A stretch of DNA of 7,824 nt, taken from positions 1 to 7,824 of the forward strand of contig JANXPK010000788.1 of NCBI GenBank assembly GCA_025357355.1, read 5' to 3'. The notes beneath the pieces were generated by a model. It worked only from the letters and a program-made list of their open reading frames with translations, had not been told where the DNA came from and ran no database searches. Each line of letters starts with the position of its first letter. The first letter of the stretch is position 1. Of this stretch, positions 5,709-7,824 are shown in pieces. The translations under genes and the position numbers were made by a program. This DNA is from Rhodobacterales bacterium. GTDB lineage: Bacteria; Pseudomonadota; Alphaproteobacteria; Rhodobacterales; Rhodobacteraceae.

Positions 5709-5728
5709 GCAAGGCCGCGAAGCCTTGC
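5709..5728 (+). repeat. Inverted repeat in the leader of the reductase gene
   Basis: GCAAGGC (5709-5715) and GCCTTGC (5722-5728) are perfect inverted repeats separated by six bases. They lie 15 bases before the ATG at 5744 and 31 before the TTG at 5760. It could be an operator for a metal- or redox-responsive regulator or a stem masking the ribosome binding site. I cannot match it to a known operator. Confidence 0.4.
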
Positions 5729-5759
5729 TACCTGAGAGCACAGATGCGCCGGATCAAAC

Positions 5760-7082
5760 TTGCCTTGGTCTGTTTGCCCTGCTTTTCATCTCCTTTGGCT
5801 GGCCAGCGTCCATTCAGGCCGAGATCTGACCGACAGCCACGCGCTTGGAACGGCATTCACTCAATATAGCGGCATCCTGTCGATCGCGATGATGGCCTTT
5901 GCCAACTTGCTGGCGATCCGCCCGAAATGGCTGGAACCGGCATTGGATGGATTGGATAAGATGTACCGGCTGCATAAATGGCTGGGCATTGGCGGTCTGG
6001 CGGTTGGAATCGTCCATTGGCTGACGGCGACCGGGGACGGCCATGGCCCCGGCGGGCCAGATGCGGCGGCGACTGCAACGGCGACCTCCAATGCCACGAC
6101 ATCGACGGGCAATGCGTTCCTGGACTGGCTGGCCACCCAGCACGGCACGGCGCATGCCGTGGCGCAACCGGCGTTGTTCGTGCTGATAGCGCTCGTCGCC
6201 ATCGCCCTGATCAAATGGGTGCCTTACCGGTTCTTCGCCAAGACCCACATCATCGTCGAGATGGTCTTTCTGGCCTTGGCCTATCACGCGCTGGCGTTGA
6301 TGACGGCGTCCTATTGGGCGACGCCCATCGGCTGGCTGACGGCCGCGGTCATCGCGGTGGGCGTCGTCTGCGCGTTGATTTCCCTGGTGCGCTTTGCCGG
6401 CGTTGGCCGCTCTGCCCGGGCCAAGGTCCTGTCGTCAAGATACTACCCGGAATTGCGCGTCGTCGAGGCTGAGCTGCTGGTCAACGGCAAATGGGCCGGC
6501 CACAAGCCCGGCCAATTCGCCTTTGTCACCACCGATTGGGCCGAGGGGCCGCATCCCTTTACCATTGCAACGGCATGGAATGCCAAAGACCGCCGGATCG
6601 GCTTTATTGCCAAGGAGTTGGGCGACCACACCGCCAAGCTGCGCGACCATTTTGACAAGGGCCGCAAGGTATTGCTGGAAGGTCCGTTTGGCCGGTTCAC
6701 CTTTGACGATGGCAAAGCCCGGCAAATCTGGGTTGGCGCGGGCATCGGGATCACCCCCTTTGTCGCGAAAATGCGCGAGATGGCCAAGGTCAAGGGCAAC
6801 ACGTTCGTCGATCTGTTCCATACCACGACCGATGTGTCTGAAGAGGGCCTGTCGCGGATGCGCGCCGATGCGGCTGCGGCGGGGATCAGGCTGCATATCA
6901 TGGTGTCGGCACGCGATGGACGGCTGGACGCCGCCAGGATCGTGCAACTGGTGCCCGATTGGGCGACGGCCAGTGCGTGGTTCTGCGGCCCCACGGCCTT
7001 TGGCGACAGGTTGTTGCGGGACTTGGCCAAGGCCGGCCTGTCCGCATTGGACTTTCACCAGGAACTGTTCGCCATGCGCTGA
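5760..7082 (+). CDS. Ferric-reductase-like transmembrane flavocytochrome (FRD/NOX family)
   Basis: This membrane enzyme should pass electrons from NAD(P)H through FAD and heme across the inner membrane to an outer acceptor such as ferric iron or oxygen. In the 440-residue frame, membrane helices span roughly 35-53, 74-89, 137-155, 164-183 and 188-211. Four histidines sit as two heme-ligand pairs: H72 (YRLHKWLG) and H86, then H163 (KTHIIVE) and H176. A loop at about 90-118 rich in A, T and G is unusual low-complexity. The cytoplasmic half has an FAD motif HPFTIAT (265-271), a pyridine-nucleotide motif GAGIGITP (326-333), CGP (409-411) and a typical end FHQELFAMR. The open frame begins only with TTG 5760 and no good ribosome binding site. 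ATG 5744, in another frame, gives a better N-terminus, so a one-base frameshift near 5783-5786 is suspected. The acceptor cannot be told from sequence. Confidence 0.87.
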   Translation: MPWSVCPAFHLLWLASVHSGRDLTDSHALGTAFTQYSGILSIAMMAFANLLAIRPKWLEPALDGLDKMYRLHKWLGIGGLAVGIVHWLTATGDGHGPGGPDAAATATATSNATTSTGNAFLDWLATQHGTAHAVAQPALFVLIALVAIALIKWVPYRFFAKTHIIVEMVFLALAYHALALMTASYWATPIGWLTAAVIAVGVVCALISLVRFAGVGRSARAKVLSSRYYPELRVVEAELLVNGKWAGHKPGQFAFVTTDWAEGPHPFTIATAWNAKDRRIGFIAKELGDHTAKLRDHFDKGRKVLLEGPFGRFTFDDGKARQIWVGAGIGITPFVAKMREMAKVKGNTFVDLFHTTTDVSEEGLSRMRADAAAAGIRLHIMVSARDGRLDAARIVQLVPDWATASAWFCGPTAFGDRLLRDLAKAGLSALDFHQELFAMR

Positions 7083-7086
7083 AAGA

Positions 7087-7111
7087 GCCCCGCCGCATTC
7101 AACGGCAGGGC
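7087..7111 (-). terminator. Hairpin between the convergent reductase and kup genes
   Basis: GCCC-C-GCCG (7087-7095) pairs with CGGC-A-GGGC (7103-7111) over a 7-base loop, with one mismatch. On the minus strand the stem is followed by TCTTTC, so it mainly suits termination of kup. With only 36 bp between the two stop codons it may serve both genes. Confidence 0.6.
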
Positions 7112-7118
7112 CAGATCC

Positions 7119-7824
7119 TTATACCGCAACCCGGTAGCCGAGTTCCACGACGCGGTCGCGCGGCAGGTGGTAGAAATCGGTCGGGTCTGCCGCCAGACGG
7201 CTCAGTTGGGCAAAGACGCGGTCCATGACCTGCCCAAGGCCGAATTGGGCCGTGACGACGGGCCGCCGCCGCCCCAGAAAGAAGGTCGAGGTCATCACGT
7301 CGAACTTCAGCCCCGCCTTGCGTGCAAGCGCCATGCCTCGCGCCACATTGGGCGATTCAATGAAACCGTAGCGCAGGGTCAGGCGGCTGAAGCGGTTGTC
7401 CAGAACCTCGTAGCTGGCCCTTTCGTCCCTTTGTGCGACCGGAGTGCGCAAAGTTTCGACCGTCAGGATGACGATCTTCTCATGCAGCACGCGAAAGTGC
7501 TTGATGCTGTGCAGCAAGGCCGAGGGCACCATGTCGGGGTCGGGTGTCAGGTAGAATGCGGTGCCCTTGACGTTTGGCGCGCTCGACGACTGCAACGCCT
7601 TGACGAAGCCGTCCAGCCGCACCGCCAGCTTTTGGCTTTTCTGCTGAATGAGGTGAGCGCCGCGCCACCATGCGGCCATCACTGCCCTGGTCACGGCCGC
7701 CAGGGCGACCGGCACGTAGCCGCCCTCCAGCAGCTTGGAAAGGTTGCTGACCAGAAACCCGGTCTCGACCAGCCCGATCGGTGCGGCGAGCGCCACCACC
7801 GCCCAGACCGGCAGGATCCGACCG
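7119..7824 (-). CDS. kup: Kup-family potassium uptake protein, C-terminal part (5' end outside window)
   Basis: Kup proteins bring potassium into the cell by proton symport across the inner membrane. Only the last 235 or so residues are present: the frame runs through the right edge, reading GRILPVWAVVALAAPIGL at the border, so the GTG at 7799 is not the real start. The visible part holds the last membrane helix with FLVSNLSKLLEGGYVPVAL, matching the conserved end of the Kup membrane domain. It then has the cytoplasmic tail: GTAFYLTPDPDMVPSALLH, KHFRVLHEKIVILTV, YGFIESPNVARG, STFFLGRRRPV and the terminal DFYHLPRDRVVELGYRVAV. All are family landmarks in the right order, and the C-terminus looks complete. 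It converges with the reductase gene, with a likely terminator in the 36-bp gap. The full protein would be about 620-650 residues. Confidence 0.93.
   Translation of the reverse strand, partial: GRILPVWAVVALAAPIGLVETGFLVSNLSKLLEGGYVPVALAAVTRAVMAAWWRGAHLIQQKSQKLAVRLDGFVKALQSSSAPNVKGTAFYLTPDPDMVPSALLHSIKHFRVLHEKIVILTVETLRTPVAQRDERASYEVLDNRFSRLTLRYGFIESPNVARGMALARKAGLKFDVMTSTFFLGRRRPVVTAQFGLGQVMDRVFAQLSRLAADPTDFYHLPRDRVVELGYRVAV

Noticed and set aside
5509..5829. 106-codon frame from the end of ccrM through its terminator
   Set aside because: It begins inside ccrM and crosses an intrinsic terminator; only its last 30 codons look hydrophobic, and these are considered under the reductase frameshift.
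1..7824. Mobile element, restriction-modification or defence island around the methyltransferase
   Set aside because: No transposase, integrase, endonuclease, tRNA, direct-repeat border or composition break was seen; the neighbours are housekeeping-like and CcrM is normally an orphan enzyme.

Overview
This 7.8 kb window is ordinary-looking chromosomal DNA from a high-GC alphaproteobacterium, most likely a Rhodobacterales member (Paracoccus/Rhodobacter/Roseobacter type). The evidence is a CcrM-type GANTC adenine methyltransferase next to rnhB, the strong C/G preference at third codon positions, and the sequence style of all the recognisable proteins. I see no tRNA, rRNA, CRISPR, transposase or integrase gene.

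Layout, left to right. (1) A left-truncated ATP-grasp-fold protein (+). (2) A NYN/PIN-like ribonuclease-fold protein with a C-terminal OST-HTH/LOTUS domain (+), preceded by a strong ribosome binding site. (3) A short AT-rich convergent intergenic region with several inverted repeats. (4) On the minus strand, an overlapping pair: a 95-residue exported protein followed by a membrane protein whose C-terminal domain is a winged helix. (5) A 108-residue plus-strand ORF of unknown function, closed by a perfect 10-bp hairpin. (6) rnhB (RNase HII) and ccrM (cell-cycle DNA methyltransferase), with three GANTC sites packed into the short gap between them. (7) After ccrM, three hairpins in a row, the last being a clear intrinsic terminator. 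(8) A ferric-reductase-like transmembrane flavocytochrome (+) whose N-terminal coding region appears frame-disrupted. (9) The C-terminal third of a Kup potassium transporter (-), running off the right edge and converging on the reductase gene.

How the genes relate: rnhB and ccrM are both DNA-maintenance genes, and their adjacency also occurs in other alphaproteobacteria such as Caulobacter. The GANTC cluster in front of ccrM suggests that the enzyme's own methylation state feeds back on its transcription. The exported-protein/membrane-winged-helix pair looks like a self-contained envelope-to-DNA signalling unit, and is the best candidate here for a poorly described system. The remaining genes look like independent transcription units.

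Limits: all calls come from reading motifs by eye. No database search, folding program or membrane predictor was run, so family names rest on recognised motifs, and promoters and terminators are predictions.
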